A stretch of 64,000 nucleotides of DNA, taken from Azolla caroliniana. Its lineage: Eukaryota > Polypodiophyta. Shown piece by piece: positions 1 to 9,956 of this stretch. The stretch spans positions 62,001 through 126,000 of the forward strand of contig JBHGNT010000015.1 in NCBI GenBank assembly GCA_043228905.1, read 5' to 3'. Within the stretch, counting starts at the first letter, position 1, and each line of letters opens with the position of its first letter. The notes beneath the pieces are model-generated. The model was given only the letters and a program-made list of their open reading frames with translations. It searched no databases and was not told the DNA's origin. Made by a program: the position numbers and the translations under genes.

Positions 1-468
1 GAAGTCCTCAAGCTCCAACTATCACTATGAACAGAGATGTACACTGGTGAAGCTACAAGGCAACAACCTTGAGCTCACTGTCTTCGCCACAGGCGGCGGT
101 ATTACACAGAGGCGTCGACCTCTTCCTCTCTCTCCCTCTCTCTCTCTCGGTTGCTCTCACTTTGCTCTCTCGGCTGAAACCATAAAAATGAGCAACAACA
201 TAAACTGTTTGCCCTAAGTCATATTTATACACATATGACTTTCGGGCTATTTACAAATATAGCCTCAAGGGCTCTTGGCAAACATATTCATAAATATGTC
301 CCCGCATCCGGATCTCTCTCCGGGTACATTCGTCATCCGGCTCCGTAACCGGGGTCTTCAGCATCCGGCTCCGTAGTCGGGGTCTTCAGCATCCGGCTCC
401 GTAGTCGCAACCGGGCTTGCCGTCATTCATCTCCGGACATCCCATCTGGAGGGACCGAAATCCCAACA
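1..468 (-). repeat. A1 3' LTR (partial, cut by window edge)
   Basis: It ends in CCCAACA, the inverted partner of the LTR start TGTTGGG on the minus strand, and matches 10096-10563 almost base for base. It contains a CT-rich tract (about 125-160), the paired palindromes around a TATA-like element (216-264), and short repeats of the type CATCCGGCTCCGTA (about 330-410). Confidence 0.93.
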
Positions 469-480
469 AACTCCCCCTTC
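469..480 (-). other. A1 polypurine tract
   Basis: On the minus strand this reads GAAGGGGGAGTT and abuts the 3' LTR start TGTTGGG directly. That is where plus-strand DNA synthesis is primed in LTR elements. It overlaps the pol stop codon (479-481). Confidence 0.85.
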
Positions 481-2011
481 ACTTCGGCATGGGATGTCTC
501 TCCAATCCGATCCTCTTCCGGCATGCTTCCAGCTTGTCGGGTGTAAGTACCTTGGTCAGCATATCCGACCCGTTCTCGTCCGTGTGGATCTTCGTCAGCA
601 CGAACTCCTTGTCTTCTATCCTTTCCCGGATCCAGTGGTATCTACGCTGGATGTGCTTCGTCCGGGAATGATAGGCCGCATTCTTCGCAAGGTGGATGGC
701 ACTCTGACTGTCGCAGTAGAGTCGGTACTCCTCCTGCCGGATACCGAGCTCTCTAATGAAGTCCTTCATCCATATTATTTCCTTGCCGGCTTCAACAGCC
801 GCCATGTACTCCGCCTCCGTGGTTGACAACGCAACCGTCTTCTGCAGCCTCGACTGCCACGAAACAGCTCCCCCTGCATACGTCATCACATACCCTGATG
901 TGGACCGGCTGGTATCTGCATCAGCCGACATATCCGAATCGGTAAAGCCGTCGAGTTCGGGCTTACCGGAGCCGAATCGGAGGCACACGTTTGCCGTGCC
1001 CTTCAGGTATCGGAGTATCCACTTGACCGCGTTCCAGTGCTCCTTGCCGGGATTACTCATATACCGGCTCACCACTCCGACTGCGTATCCAATGTCCGGT
1101 CGGGTACACACCATTGCGTACATCAAGCTCCCGACGGCAGAGGCATATGGTATCTTCATCATATCCTCCTTTTCAACTTTTGTCTTGGGACTTTGCTTGC
1201 TGGACAACTTGCAGTTTGCCGGGAGAGTTGACCCGACCGGTCTTGCTTCCGACATGTTGAACCTGTGAAGCACCTTTGTCACGTACTTCTCCTGTGACAG
1301 CCACAACTGCTTCTTGTTCCGGTTCCGGATGATGTGCATCCCTAGTATTTGCCTCGCCGGACCCAGGTCCTTCATTGAGAAGGTTCGGTGGAGTGCTTTC
1401 TTCAGCATCCGTATCTTGACCTGGTCCCGTCCAACGATCAACATGTCGTCCACGTACAGGAGGAGTATTAGAAAGTCTCCTCCTTCGAACTTCTTCACAA
1501 ACACGCAGTGATCGGACTGCGTTTTGTGGTACCCTTCGTCGGTCATGAAGGAGTCGAACTTCCGGTACCACTGCCGGGGAGCCTGCTTCAGTCCGTAAAG
1601 GCTCTTCTTCAACCGGCATACCAGGTGCTCCTTCCCTTTCTTCTCGAATCCTTCCGGTTGCTGCATGTAGATCTCTTCTTCGAGGTCACCAATAAGGAAT
1701 GCCGTCTTCACGTCCATCTGTTCTACCTCGAGGTCCATGCTTGCCGCTATGCTCAGCACCGTCCGGATGGAGGTCATCTTCACTACCGGGGCAAATATCT
1801 CGTCGAAGTCGACGCCCTTCTTCTGCTGGAACCCCTTCACCACGATCCTGGCTTTGTATCTCGGGGGGTTTTCGGCATCTCCCGGTTTCAGCTTGAACAC
1901 CCACTTGTTTCGAAGTGCCCGCTTTCCTTTCGGCAACTCCACAAGTTCATATGTGTGGTTCTCATGCAGGGAATCCATCTCCTCCTACATGGCACTTAAC
2001 CACCTGCGGCT
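479..2011 (-). pseudogene. A1 pol, 3' part: reverse transcriptase and RNase H
   Basis: This is the distal piece of the A1 polyprotein, separated from its front half by A2. Open frame runs from 1978 to the stop at 479-481. Reverse transcriptase is recognised from NKWVFKLKPG near its start and the catalytic YVDD motif (about 1444-1455). RNase H shows TDSDMSAD, the STSGY run and STTEAEYMA. A TAG stop at 1985-1987 replaces a CAG codon kept in A2, so even without the insertion the frame would stop before reverse transcriptase. The piece begins at the target-site copy CGGCT (2007-2011). Confidence 0.92.
2007..2011. repeat. Target-site duplication of A2 (left copy, CGGCT)
   Basis: CGGCT directly precedes the A2 terminus TGTTGAAAA. 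The same five bases follow the other A2 terminus at 7381-7385, which proves a single insertion event into A1 pol. Confidence 0.95.
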
Positions 2012-2640
2012 TGTTGAAAAACAGTGCTCGGCCACAACCGAGGAATAGGATCAACTCACAGAAAACGGGAAATACAAAGTGCACGAGGACAATAGAGAGA
2101 AAGGTACACTGGATATTTTACGTGGAAAACCCTAAATGGGAAAAAAACCACGGGAGTCCTCAAACTCCAACTATCACTATGAACAGGGATGTACACTGGT
2201 GAAGCTACAAGGCAACAACCTTGAGCTCACTGTCTTCGCCACAGGCGGCAGTAATACACAGAGGCAACGACCTCTTCGTCTCTCTCTCTCTCTCTCTCTC
2301 TCGGCTGCTCTCTCGGCTGAAAACATAAAAATGAGCAACAACAATAATTGTTTGCCCTAAGTCATATTTATACACATATGACTTTCGGGCTATTTACAAA
2401 TATAGCCTCAAGGGGCCTTGGCAAACGTATTCGCAAATATGTCCCCGCATCCGGATCCCTCTCCGGGTACATTCGTCATCCGGCTCCGTAACCGGGGTCT
2501 TCATCATCCGGCTCCGTAGCCGGGGTCTTCTTCATCCGGCTTCATGCCGGGTACTCTTCATCCTCCGGTTCCGTAACCGCAACCGGGCTTGCCGTCATTC
2601 ATTTCCGGACATCCCATCCGGAGGGACCGAAATCCCAACA
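2012..2640 (-). repeat. A2 3' LTR
   Basis: 629 bp, TG...CA ended, almost identical to 6753-7380. It contains a CT microsatellite (about 2278-2302), the TATA palindrome pair (2359-2407), short repeats of about 28 bp built on CATCCGGCTCCGTA (about 2475-2580), and a small hairpin CTCGG/CCGAG at 2027-2042. Confidence 0.95.
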
Positions 2641-2652
2641 AACTCCCCCTTC
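2641..2652 (-). other. A2 polypurine tract
   Basis: GAAGGGGGAGTT on the minus strand, directly next to the 3' LTR. It is identical to that of A1 and overlaps the TGA stop of pol (2651-2653). Confidence 0.85.
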
Positions 2653-5600
2653 ACTTCGGCATGGGATGTCTTTCCAGTCCGACCCTCTTCCGGCACGCTT
2701 CCAGCTTGTCGGGTGTGAGCACTTTGGTCAGCATATCTGACCCGTTCTCTTCCGTGTGGATCTTCGTCAGCACGAACTCCTGGTCTTCTATCCTTTCCCG
2801 GATCCAGTGATATCTTCGCTGGATGTGCTTCGTCCGGGAGTGATAGGCCGCGTTCTTCGCAAGGTGGATGGCACTCTGACTGTCGCAGTAGAGTCGGTAC
2901 TCCTCTTGCCGGATACCAAGCTCTCTAATGAAGTCCTTCATCCATATTATTTCCTTGCCGGCTTCAACAGCCGCCATGTACTCCGCCTCCGTGGTTGACA
3001 ACGCAACCGTCTTCTGCAACCTCGACTGCCACGAAATAGCCCCCCCTGCATACGTCATCACATACCCTGATGTGGACCGGCTGGTATCTTCATCAGCCGA
3101 CATATCCGAATCGGTAAAGCCGTCGAGTTCGGGCTTACCGGAGCCGAATCGGAGGCACACGTTTGCCGTGCCCTTCAGGTATCGGAGTATCCATTTGACC
3201 GCGTTCCAGTGGTCTTTGCCGGGATTGCTCATGTACCGGCTCACCACTCCGACTGCGTATCCTATGTCCGGTCTTGTACACACCATTGCGTACATCAAGC
3301 TTCCGACGGCAGAGGCATATGGTACTTTCATCATGTCCTCCTTCTCAGCCTTTGTCTTGGGGCTTTGCTTGCTGGACAACTTGCAGTTTGCCGGGAGGGT
3401 TGACCCGACCGGTCTTGCTTCCGACATGTTGAACCGGTGAAGCACCTTTGTCACGTACTTCTCCTGTGACAGCCACAACTGCTTCTTCTTCCGGTCCCGG
3501 ATGATGTGCATCCCTAGTAGTTGCCTCGCCGGACCCAGGTCCTTCATTGAGAAGGTTTGGTGAAGCGCTTTCTTCAGCGTCCGTATCTTGACCTGGTCCC
3601 GTCCGACGATCAACATGTCGTCCACGTATAGGAGGAGTATTAGAAAGTCTCCTCCTTCGAACTTCTTCACAAACACGCAGTGATCGGACTGCGTTTTGTG
3701 GTACCCTTCGTCGGTCATGAAGGAGTCGAACTTCCGGTACCATTGCCGGGGAGCCTGCTTCAGTCCGTAAAGGCTCTTCTTCAACCGGCATACCAGGTGC
3801 TCCTTCCCTTTCTTCTCGAATCCTTCCGGTTGCTGCATGTAGATCTCTTCTTCGAGGTCACCGTGAAGGAATGCCGTCTTCACGTCCATCTGTTCTACCT
3901 CGAGGTCCATGCTTGCCGCTATGCTCAGCACCGTCCGGATGGAGGTCATCTTCACTACCGGGGCAAATATCTCGTCGAAGTCGACGCCCTTCTTCTGCTG
4001 AAACCCCTTCACCACGATCCTGGCTTTGTATCTCGGGGGGTTTCCGGCATCTCCCGGTTTCAGCTTGAACACCCACTTGTTTCGAAGTGCCCGCTTTCCT
4101 TTCGGCAACTCCACAAGTTCATATGTGTGGTTCTCATGCAGGGAATCCATCTCGTCCTGCATGGCACTCAACCACCTGCGGCTCTGGGTGTCATGCTTTG
4201 CTTCTTCAAAGCTCTCCGGCTCCCCCTCGTCGGTTAGCACGTGCTCTGGTTCCGGAAATCTCCGGGGGGCCCTTCTCTCTCTTAGAGGATATCTCCGTTC
4301 CGGAGCTTCGGTAACCGGTTCTTCCGATTCTTCTTCATCCGAATCCATTTCGGGATCGGGGCCGGTTCCGGTATCATTTTCATCTTCTTCGGCCGGTTCT
4401 GTTTCTTCACCGTCTTCGGCCGGATCCTCGAGTGCTAACCGATCCCTTGCCGGTCGGGACTGCTCCTCGTAGAGTTGATCCTCACCGGTCGACTTGGAGC
4501 TCTTCATCTTCTTCTCCGACTCCCACTCGGTGAGTCTCTTGTCCTCCATGAAGATGATATCTCGACTCCTGAATATCTTTTTGTCGACCGGGTCCCATAC
4601 TCGGTAGCCGAACTCGTCGTCGCCGTAACCGAGGAATATGCATGGCCGGGTCTTTGGATCTAACTTTCCTCTCCGGTCCTTTGCCACATGCACGTATGCG
4701 AGACACCCGAACACCTTCAGATGCCGGTAGGACACTTCCTTACCGGTCCACACTTTCTGCGGCGTGTCTCCGTCCAAAGGTACTGAGGGTGATCTATTTA
4801 TCACATACGTCGCCGTCAACATTGCCTCAGCCCAAAATCCCTTGGGTAATTTCGCATGTGCTAGCATACTCCGGACCCTCTCCATTATGGTCCGGTTCAT
4901 CCTCTCGGCCAGCCCGTTCAGTTCCGGCGTCTTCGGCACAGTAAACTCGAGCCGGATTCCCTTCGAGCGACAGTACTCCTGGAACTGCCCCCGGTATTCC
5001 CCTCCGTTATCCGCTCGTATCGCTTTCAGCTTCTTGCCGGATTCCCTTTCCACTCTCGCGTGGAGTTCTTTGAAGACGGACAATACTTGGTTCTTTGTCT
5101 TCAACGGTGCCGTCCACAGTTTCCAGCTGTGGTCATCAATGAATGTCACGAAGTATTGGGCTCCGCCATGTGACTTCGTTTCTACTTGACACACGTCAGT
5201 GTGCACCAACTCCAATGGTGCGCTACGTCTCGTCGGTGGCCTTGTGTGGAAGGAGGTCCGGTTTTGCTTACCGGCCAGACAATCGGTGCACTTCTCCAGG
5301 TGCACATGCTTCACTGGAATAAGGTTGTCTTCTGCAAGCCTCTTCATCCCCTTCTCACTCATGTGGCACAGTCTCTTGTGCCATAGCTCACCGGTAGTGT
5401 CAGCTGCCACGTTCAGCTCCTCCGGACATAGTCGGGAATTCATCAGGTACAGTGTGTTGATCTTCCGGGCCCGAGCCACTATCAGGCTCCCTTTGCTGAA
5501 CTTCATGACACCGTTCCGGATGCTACCCGTGTAGCCTTCATCGTCTAGCCTCCCAGCCGAAATCAGGTTCAATCGAACCTCCGGAACGTGTCGAACATCC

Positions 5601-6043
5601 TTCAGCAGCATCTTGCATCCGGTTGATGTCATCAGCCACACGTCTCCTATGCCGGCAATCCGGCATGTGCCTTCATTTCCCATCCGGACACAGCCGTGCT
5701 CACCGGCTGTGTAGGATGAGAAGTATCTTCTCTCCGGGGTCAGGTGGAACGATGCTCCGGAATCGACCACCCAGGTCGTCTCATCGCCGGCAATGTTTAG
5801 TTCCCTCTCTTCGGTAATGAGCATTATCTCTTCTTCACTTGCCACGAGTGTCGTCGTTCCTTTCCGGTCCTGCCCTCGCCGATCCGGACCTCTCCGGTCC
5901 GTGGCTCCCCGGTATGCACCGTTTCTCTCCGGTGACTTCTTCGAATCGGTGTCGTCGGCTCCGTTGTCCTTTCGGTAATGCCGACAATTCTTCCGGAAGT
6001 GCCCCGGCTTCCCACAGTGGAAGCAGGTGGGTCTTCCTCTTGA
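2651..6043 (-). CDS. A2 pol: zinc knuckle, protease, integrase, RT, RNase H
   Basis: This stretch is open from just after the TAG at 6044-6046 to TGA 2651-2653 and is in frame with gag. In order: a CCHC zinc knuckle beginning CFHCGK and ending RKNC (about 5985-6025); aspartic protease with DSGAS (about 5760); the GAG-pre-integrase HKRLCH motif; integrase with the zinc-binding CTDC and a D,D35E core (HTDVC, RADNGGEYR, NGLAERMNRT); reverse transcriptase with YVDD at 3617-3628; and RNase H with TDSDMSAD, STTEAEYMA and CDSQSAIHLA. All catalytic motifs I can judge are intact. It would be translated only if the TAG were read through or if synthesis began downstream. Confidence 0.93.
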   Translation of the reverse strand, partial: SRGRPTCFHCGKPGHFRKNCRHYRKDNGADDTDSKKSPERNGAYRGATDRRGPDRRGQDRKGTTTLVASEEEIMLITEERELNIAGDETTWVVDSGASFHLTPERRYFSSYTAGEHGCVRMGNEGTCRIAGIGDVWLMTSTGCKMLLKDVRHVPEVRLNLISAGRLDDEGYTGSIRNGVMKFSKGSLIVARARKINTLYLMNSRLCPEELNVAADTTGELWHKRLCHMSEKGMKRLAEDNLIPVKHVHLEKCTDCLAGKQNRTSFHTRPPTRRSAPLELVHTDVCQVETKSHGGAQYFVTFIDDHSWKLWTAPLKTKNQVLSVFKELHARVERESGKKLKAIRADNGGEYRGQFQEYCRSKGIRLEFTVPKTPELNGLAERMNRTIMERVRSMLAHAKLPKGFWAEAMLTATYVINRSPSVPLDGDTPQKVWTGKEVSYRHLKVFGCLAYVHVAKDRRGKLDPKTRPCIFLGYGDDEFGYRVWDPVDKKIFRSRDIIFMEDKRLTEWESEKKMKSSKSTGEDQLYEEQSRPARDRLALEDPAEDGEETEPAEEDENDTGTGPDPEMDSDEEESEEPVTEAPERRYPLRERRAPRRFPEPEHVLTDEGEPESFEEAKHDTQSRRWLSAMQDEMDSLHENHTYELVELPKGKRALRNKWVFKLKPGDAGNPPRYKARIVVKGFQQKKGVDFDEIFAPVVKMTSIRTVLSIAASMDLEVEQMDVKTAFLHGDLEEEIYMQQPEGFEKKGKEHLVCRLKKSLYGLKQAPRQWYRKFDSFMTDEGYHKTQSDHCVFVKKFEGGDFLILLLYVDDMLIVGRDQVKIRTLKKALHQTFSMKDLGPARQLLGMHIIRDRKKKQLWLSQEKYVTKVLHRFNMSEARPVGSTLPANCKLSSKQSPKTKAEKEDMMKVPYASAVGSLMYAMVCTRPDIGYAVGVVSRYMSNPGKDHWNAVKWILRYLKGTANVCLRFGSGKPELDGFTDSDMSADEDTSRSTSGYVMTYAGGAISWQSRLQKTVALSTTEAEYMAAVEAGKEIIWMKDFIRELGIRQEEYRLYCDSQSAIHLAKNAAYHSRTKHIQRRYHWIRERIEDQEFVLTKIHTEENGSDMLTKVLTPDKLEACRKRVGLERHPMPK

Positions 6044-6721
6044 CTACGACCGGGTCCCCGACTTCTCCCGTCTTTGCGGACTCCGGTTCCATTGTCTTCC
6101 CCGTTCCGATTCGGTAAGCAGCGCCTTCAAGTCGGAGGCCGGTTCTTTATCTCTTCGACGCGCTTCTTCGTTCAAAATGCTTGTCTTTACCGTTTGTAGA
6201 GACAAGTTATCTTCGGTGCAGGAGGTGCTGAGAGTCACCACCAAGTTCTCCCAGCTTTCCGGCAATGTACACATCAGAATGATGGCTTGCATTGCATCCT
6301 CCAACGGGAACTTGATCGCCGCAAGCTGGTTCACGAATCCCATGAACGTGCTCACGTGTTCCACCATATTCTCGCCGTCCCGGTACTTGAGGTTCACTAT
6401 CTTCCTCATCAGGGAGGTCCGGTTCAACGCATTCTTCCTCTCGTAGAGGCCCGACAGCTTCCGCCACATCTCATATGCGTTGGTGTCGTTCGCCACATGT
6501 TGCAGAACGCTCACGTCGACGTATTGCCGAATGGTTGCAACGGCTTTCCGGTTCAGGAGCTTCCACTCCGACTCTATTACTCCCTTGGGTATCTCGGCAT
6601 TGTCGATCGGTTCGTACAGGTCTCGGACGATGAGAAGGTCTTCCATCCTTATCTTCCAGTCGGCGTAGTTCTGTGAGTTCAACACCATCATGCCCGGAGG
6701 CCCACTACCGCCGCCTTCCAT
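6044..6721 (-). CDS. A2 gag (UBN2-type capsid region)
   Basis: The ATG at 6721 begins MEGGGSGPPGMMVLN, just after the primer-binding site. About 225 residues follow, with copia gag features: NYADWKIRMEDLL, then LYERKNALNRTSLMRKI and MCTLPESWENLV. It ends at TAG 6044-6046, just before the zinc knuckle. In A1 the same position is CAG and the frame continues. An upstream in-frame ATG (6826) lies inside the LTR and is not the likely start. Confidence 0.92.
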   Translation of the reverse strand: MEGGGSGPPGMMVLNSQNYADWKIRMEDLLIVRDLYEPIDNAEIPKGVIESEWKLLNRKAVATIRQYVDVSVLQHVANDTNAYEMWRKLSGLYERKNALNRTSLMRKIVNLKYRDGENMVEHVSTFMGFVNQLAAIKFPLEDAMQAIILMCTLPESWENLVVTLSTSCTEDNLSLQTVKTSILNEEARRRDKEPASDLKALLTESERGRQWNRSPQRREKSGTRS

Positions 6722-6737
6722 TTTCTGTGTTACCGTC

Positions 6738-6749
6738 GCTCTGATACCA
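6738..6749 (-). other. A2 primer-binding site (tRNA-iMet)
   Basis: TGGTATCAGAGC on the minus strand, three bases inside the 5' LTR. It is complementary to the 3' end of initiator Met tRNA, the usual copia primer. Confidence 0.92.
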
Positions 6750-6752
6750 AAT

Positions 6753-7380
6753 TGTTGAAAAAACAGTGCTCGGCCACAACCGAGGAATAGGATCAACTCA
6801 CAGAAAACGGGAAATACAAAGTGCACGAGGACAATAGAGAGAAAGGTACACTGGATATTTTACGTGGAAAACCCTAAATGGGAAAAAAACCACGGGAGTC
6901 CTCAAACTCCAACTATCACTATGAACAGGGATGTACACTGGTGAAGCTACAAGGCAACAACCTTGAGCTCACTGTCTTCGCCACAGGCGGCGGTAATACA
7001 CAGAGGCAACGACCTCTTCGTCTCTCTCTCTCTCTCTCTCTCGGCTGCTCTCTCGGCTGAAAACATAAAAATGAGCAACAACAATAACTGTTTGCCCTAA
7101 GTCATATTTATACACATATGACTTTCGGGCTATTTACAAATATAGCCTCAAGGGGCCTTGGCAAACGTATTCGCAAATATGTCCCCGCATCCGGATCCCT
7201 CTCCGGGTACATTCGTCATCCGGCTCCGTAACCGGGGTCTTCATCATCCGGCTCCGTAGCCGGGGTCTTCTTCATCCGGCTTCATGCCGGGTACTCTTCA
7301 TCCTCCGGTTCCGTAACCGCAACCGGGCTTGCCGTCATTCATTTCCGGACATCCCATCCGGAGGGACCGAAATCCCAACA
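6753..7380 (-). repeat. A2 5' LTR
   Basis: 628 bp, ends TGTTGAAAA... and ...CCCAACA as read on the plus strand, flanked on the right by CGGCT. Nearly identical to 2012-2640. The TATA palindrome pair is at 7099-7147. Confidence 0.95.
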
Positions 7381-7385
7381 CGGCT
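7381..7385. repeat. Target-site duplication of A2 (right copy, CGGCT)
   Basis: Matches 2007-2011. From here A1 pol resumes, encoding the DTHSR context on the minus strand. Confidence 0.95.
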
Positions 7386-9926
7386 ATGGGTGTCAAGCTT
7401 TGCTTCTTCAAAACTCTCCGGCTCCCCCTCGTCGGTTAGCAGCACGTGCTCTGGTTCCGGAAATCTCCGGGGGGGCCTTCTCTCTCTTAGAGGGTATCTC
7501 CGTTCCGGAGCTTCGGTAACCGGCTGCTCCGTTTCCTCTTCATCCGAATCTATTTCGGGATCGGGGCCGGTTCCGGTATCAGTTTCATCTTCCTCGGCCG
7601 GTTCTGTTTCTTCACCGTCTTCGGCCGGATCCTCGAGTGCTAACCGGTCCCTTGCCGGTCGGGACTGCTCCTCGTAGAGTTTATCCTCACCGGTCGACTT
7701 GGAGCTCTTCATCTTCTTCTCCGACTCCCAGTCGGCGAGTGTCTTGTCCTCCATGAAGATGATATCTCGACTCCTGAATATCTTCTTGTCGACCGGGTCC
7801 CATACTCGGTAGCCGAACTCGTCGTCGCCGTAACCGAGGAATATGCATGGCCGGGTCTTTGGATCTAACTTTCCTCTCCGGTCCTTTGCCACATGCACGT
7901 ATGCGAGACACCCGAACACCTTCAGATGCCGGTAGGACACTTCCTTACCGGTCCACACTTTCTGCGGCGTGTCTCCGTCCAAAGGTACTGAGGGTGATCT
8001 ATTTATCACATACGTCGCCGTCGACATTGCCTCAGCCCAAAATCCCTTGGGTAATTTCGCATGCGCCAGCATACTCCGGACCCTCTCCATTATGGTCCGG
8101 TTCATCCTCTCGGCCAGCCCGTTCAGTTCCGGCGTCTTCGGCACAGTAAACTCGAGCCGGATTCCCTTCGAGCGACAGTACTCCTGGAACTGCCCCCGGT
8201 ATTCCCCTCCGTTATCCGCTCGTATCGCTTTCAGCTTCTTGCCGGATTCCCTTTCCACTCTCGCGTGAAGTTCTTTGAAGACGCACAACACTTGGTCCTT
8301 TGTCTTCAACGGTGCCGTCCACAGCTTCCGGCTGTGGTCATCAATGAATGTCACGAAGTACTGGGCTCCGCCATGTGACTTCGTTTCTACTTGACACACG
8401 TCAGTGTGCACCAGCTCCAATGGTGCGCTACGTCTCGTCGGTGGCCTTGTGTGGAAGGAGGTCCGGTTTTGCTTACCGGCCAGGCAGTCGGTGCACTTCT
8501 CCAGGTGCACATGCTTCACTGGAATAAGGTTGTCTTCTGCAAGCCTCTTCATCCCCTTCTCACTCATGTGGCACAGTCTCTTGTGCCACAGCTCACCGGT
8601 AGTGTCGGCTGCCACGTTCAGCTCCTCCGGACATAGCCGGGAATTCATCAGGTACAGTGTGTTGACTTTCCGGGCCCGAGCCACTATCAGGCTCCCCTTG
8701 CTGAACTTCATGACACCGTTCCGGATGCTACCCGTGTAGCCTTCATCATCTAGCCTCCCGGCCGAGATCAGGTTCAATCGGACCTCCGGAACGTGTCGAA
8801 CATCCTTCAGCAGCATCTTGCATCCGGTTGATGTCATCAGCCACACGTCTCCTATGCCGGCAATCCGGCATGTGCCTTCATTTCCCATCCGGACACAGCC
8901 GTGCTCACCGGCTGTGTAGGATGAGAAGTATTTCTTCTCCGGGGTCAGGTGGAACGACGCTCCGGAATCGACCACCCAGGTCATCTCTACACCGGCAAGG
9001 TTCAGCTCCCTCTCTTCGGTAATGAGCATTATCTCTTCTTCACTTGCCACGAGTGCCGTCGTTCCTTTCCGGTCCTGCCCTCGCCGATCCGGACCTCTCC
9101 GGTCCGTGGCTCCCCGGTATGCACCGTTTCTCTCCGGTGACTTCTTCGAATCGGTGTCGTCGGCTCCGTTGTCCTTTCGGTAATGCCGACAATTCTTCCG
9201 GAAGTGCCCCAGCTTCCCACAGTGGAAGCATGTGGGCCTTCCTCTTGACTGCGACCGGGTCCCCGACTTCTCCCATCTTTGCGGACTCCGGTTCCATTGT
9301 CTTCCACGATCCGATTCGGTAAGCAGCATCTTCGGATCGGAAACCGGTTCTTTATCTCTCCGACGCGCTTCTTCGTTCAAAATGCTTGTCTTTACCATTT
9401 GTAGAGACAAGTTATCTTCGGTGCAGGAGGTGCTGAGAGTCACCACCAAGTTCTCCCAGCTTTCCGGCAATGTACACATCAGAATGATGGCTTGCATTGC
9501 ATCCTCCAACGGGAACTTGATCGCCGCAAGCTGGTTCACGAATCCCATGAACGTACTCACGTGTTCCACCATATTCTCGCCGTCCCGGTACTTGAGGTTC
9601 ACTATCTTCCTCATCAGGGAGGTCCGGTTCAACGCATTCTTCCTCTCGTAGAGGCCCGACAGCTTCTTCCACATCTCATATGCGTTGGTGTCGTTCGCCA
9701 CATGTTGTAGGACGCTTACATCGACATATTGCCGGATCGTCGCCACGGCTTTCCGGTTCAGGAGCTTCCACTCCGACTCTATTACCCCCTTGGGTATCTC
9801 GGCATTGTCGATCGGTTCATACAGGTCTCGGACGATGAGAAGGTCTTCCATCTTTATCTTCCAGTCGGCGTAGTTCTGTGAGTTCAACACCATCATGCCT
9901 GGAGGCCCACTACCGCCGCCTTCCAT
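7381..9926 (-). pseudogene. A1 gag-pol, 5' part: gag to integrase and linker
   Basis: One open frame from ATG 9926 (MEGGGSGPP) to the A2 insertion. Gag is followed without a stop by the zinc knuckle CFHCGKLGHFRKNC, protease (WVVDSGASFHL), GAG-pre-integrase and integrase (RADNGGEYR, NGLAERMNRT), then an acidic linker (EDGEETEPAEEDE) leading towards reverse transcriptase. In A1 the codon between gag and zinc knuckle is CAG, which shows the ancestral fused gag-pol. The frame reads a few codons into the A2 LTR before stopping at about 7335. The continuation is at 479-2011. Confidence 0.93.
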
Positions 9927-9942
9927 TTTCTGTGTTACCGTC

Positions 9943-9954
9943 GCTCTGATACCA
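9943..9954 (-). other. A1 primer-binding site (tRNA-iMet)
   Basis: TGGTATCAGAGC on the minus strand, two bases inside the A1 5' LTR. Confidence 0.92.
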
Positions 9955-9956
9955 CT

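Larger units (their letters stand above)
2012..7380 (-). mobile_element. Copia element A2 (complete, nested in A1)
   Basis: This is a complete 5369-bp copia element on the minus strand. It has two LTRs (2012-2640 and 6753-7380), a primer-binding site for initiator Met tRNA (6738-6749), gag (6721-6044), pol (6043-2651), a polypurine tract (2641-2652) and a perfect 5-bp target duplication CGGCT. The LTRs differ by two substitutions (near 2250 and 2348), one A in a run, and one TC repeat unit. All copia domains are present in order. The only frame defect I see is a TAG at 6044-6046 where A1 has CAG. It belongs to the same family as its host A1 but to a different LTR length class (628-629 against 607 bp). 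Confidence 0.96.

Noticed and set aside
494-2202. Long plus-strand frames opposite the copia RT regions (also 2756-4472 and 7847-9651)
   Set aside because: They are antisense to well-supported minus-strand pol and gag genes, recur identically in A1 and A2, and show no domain.
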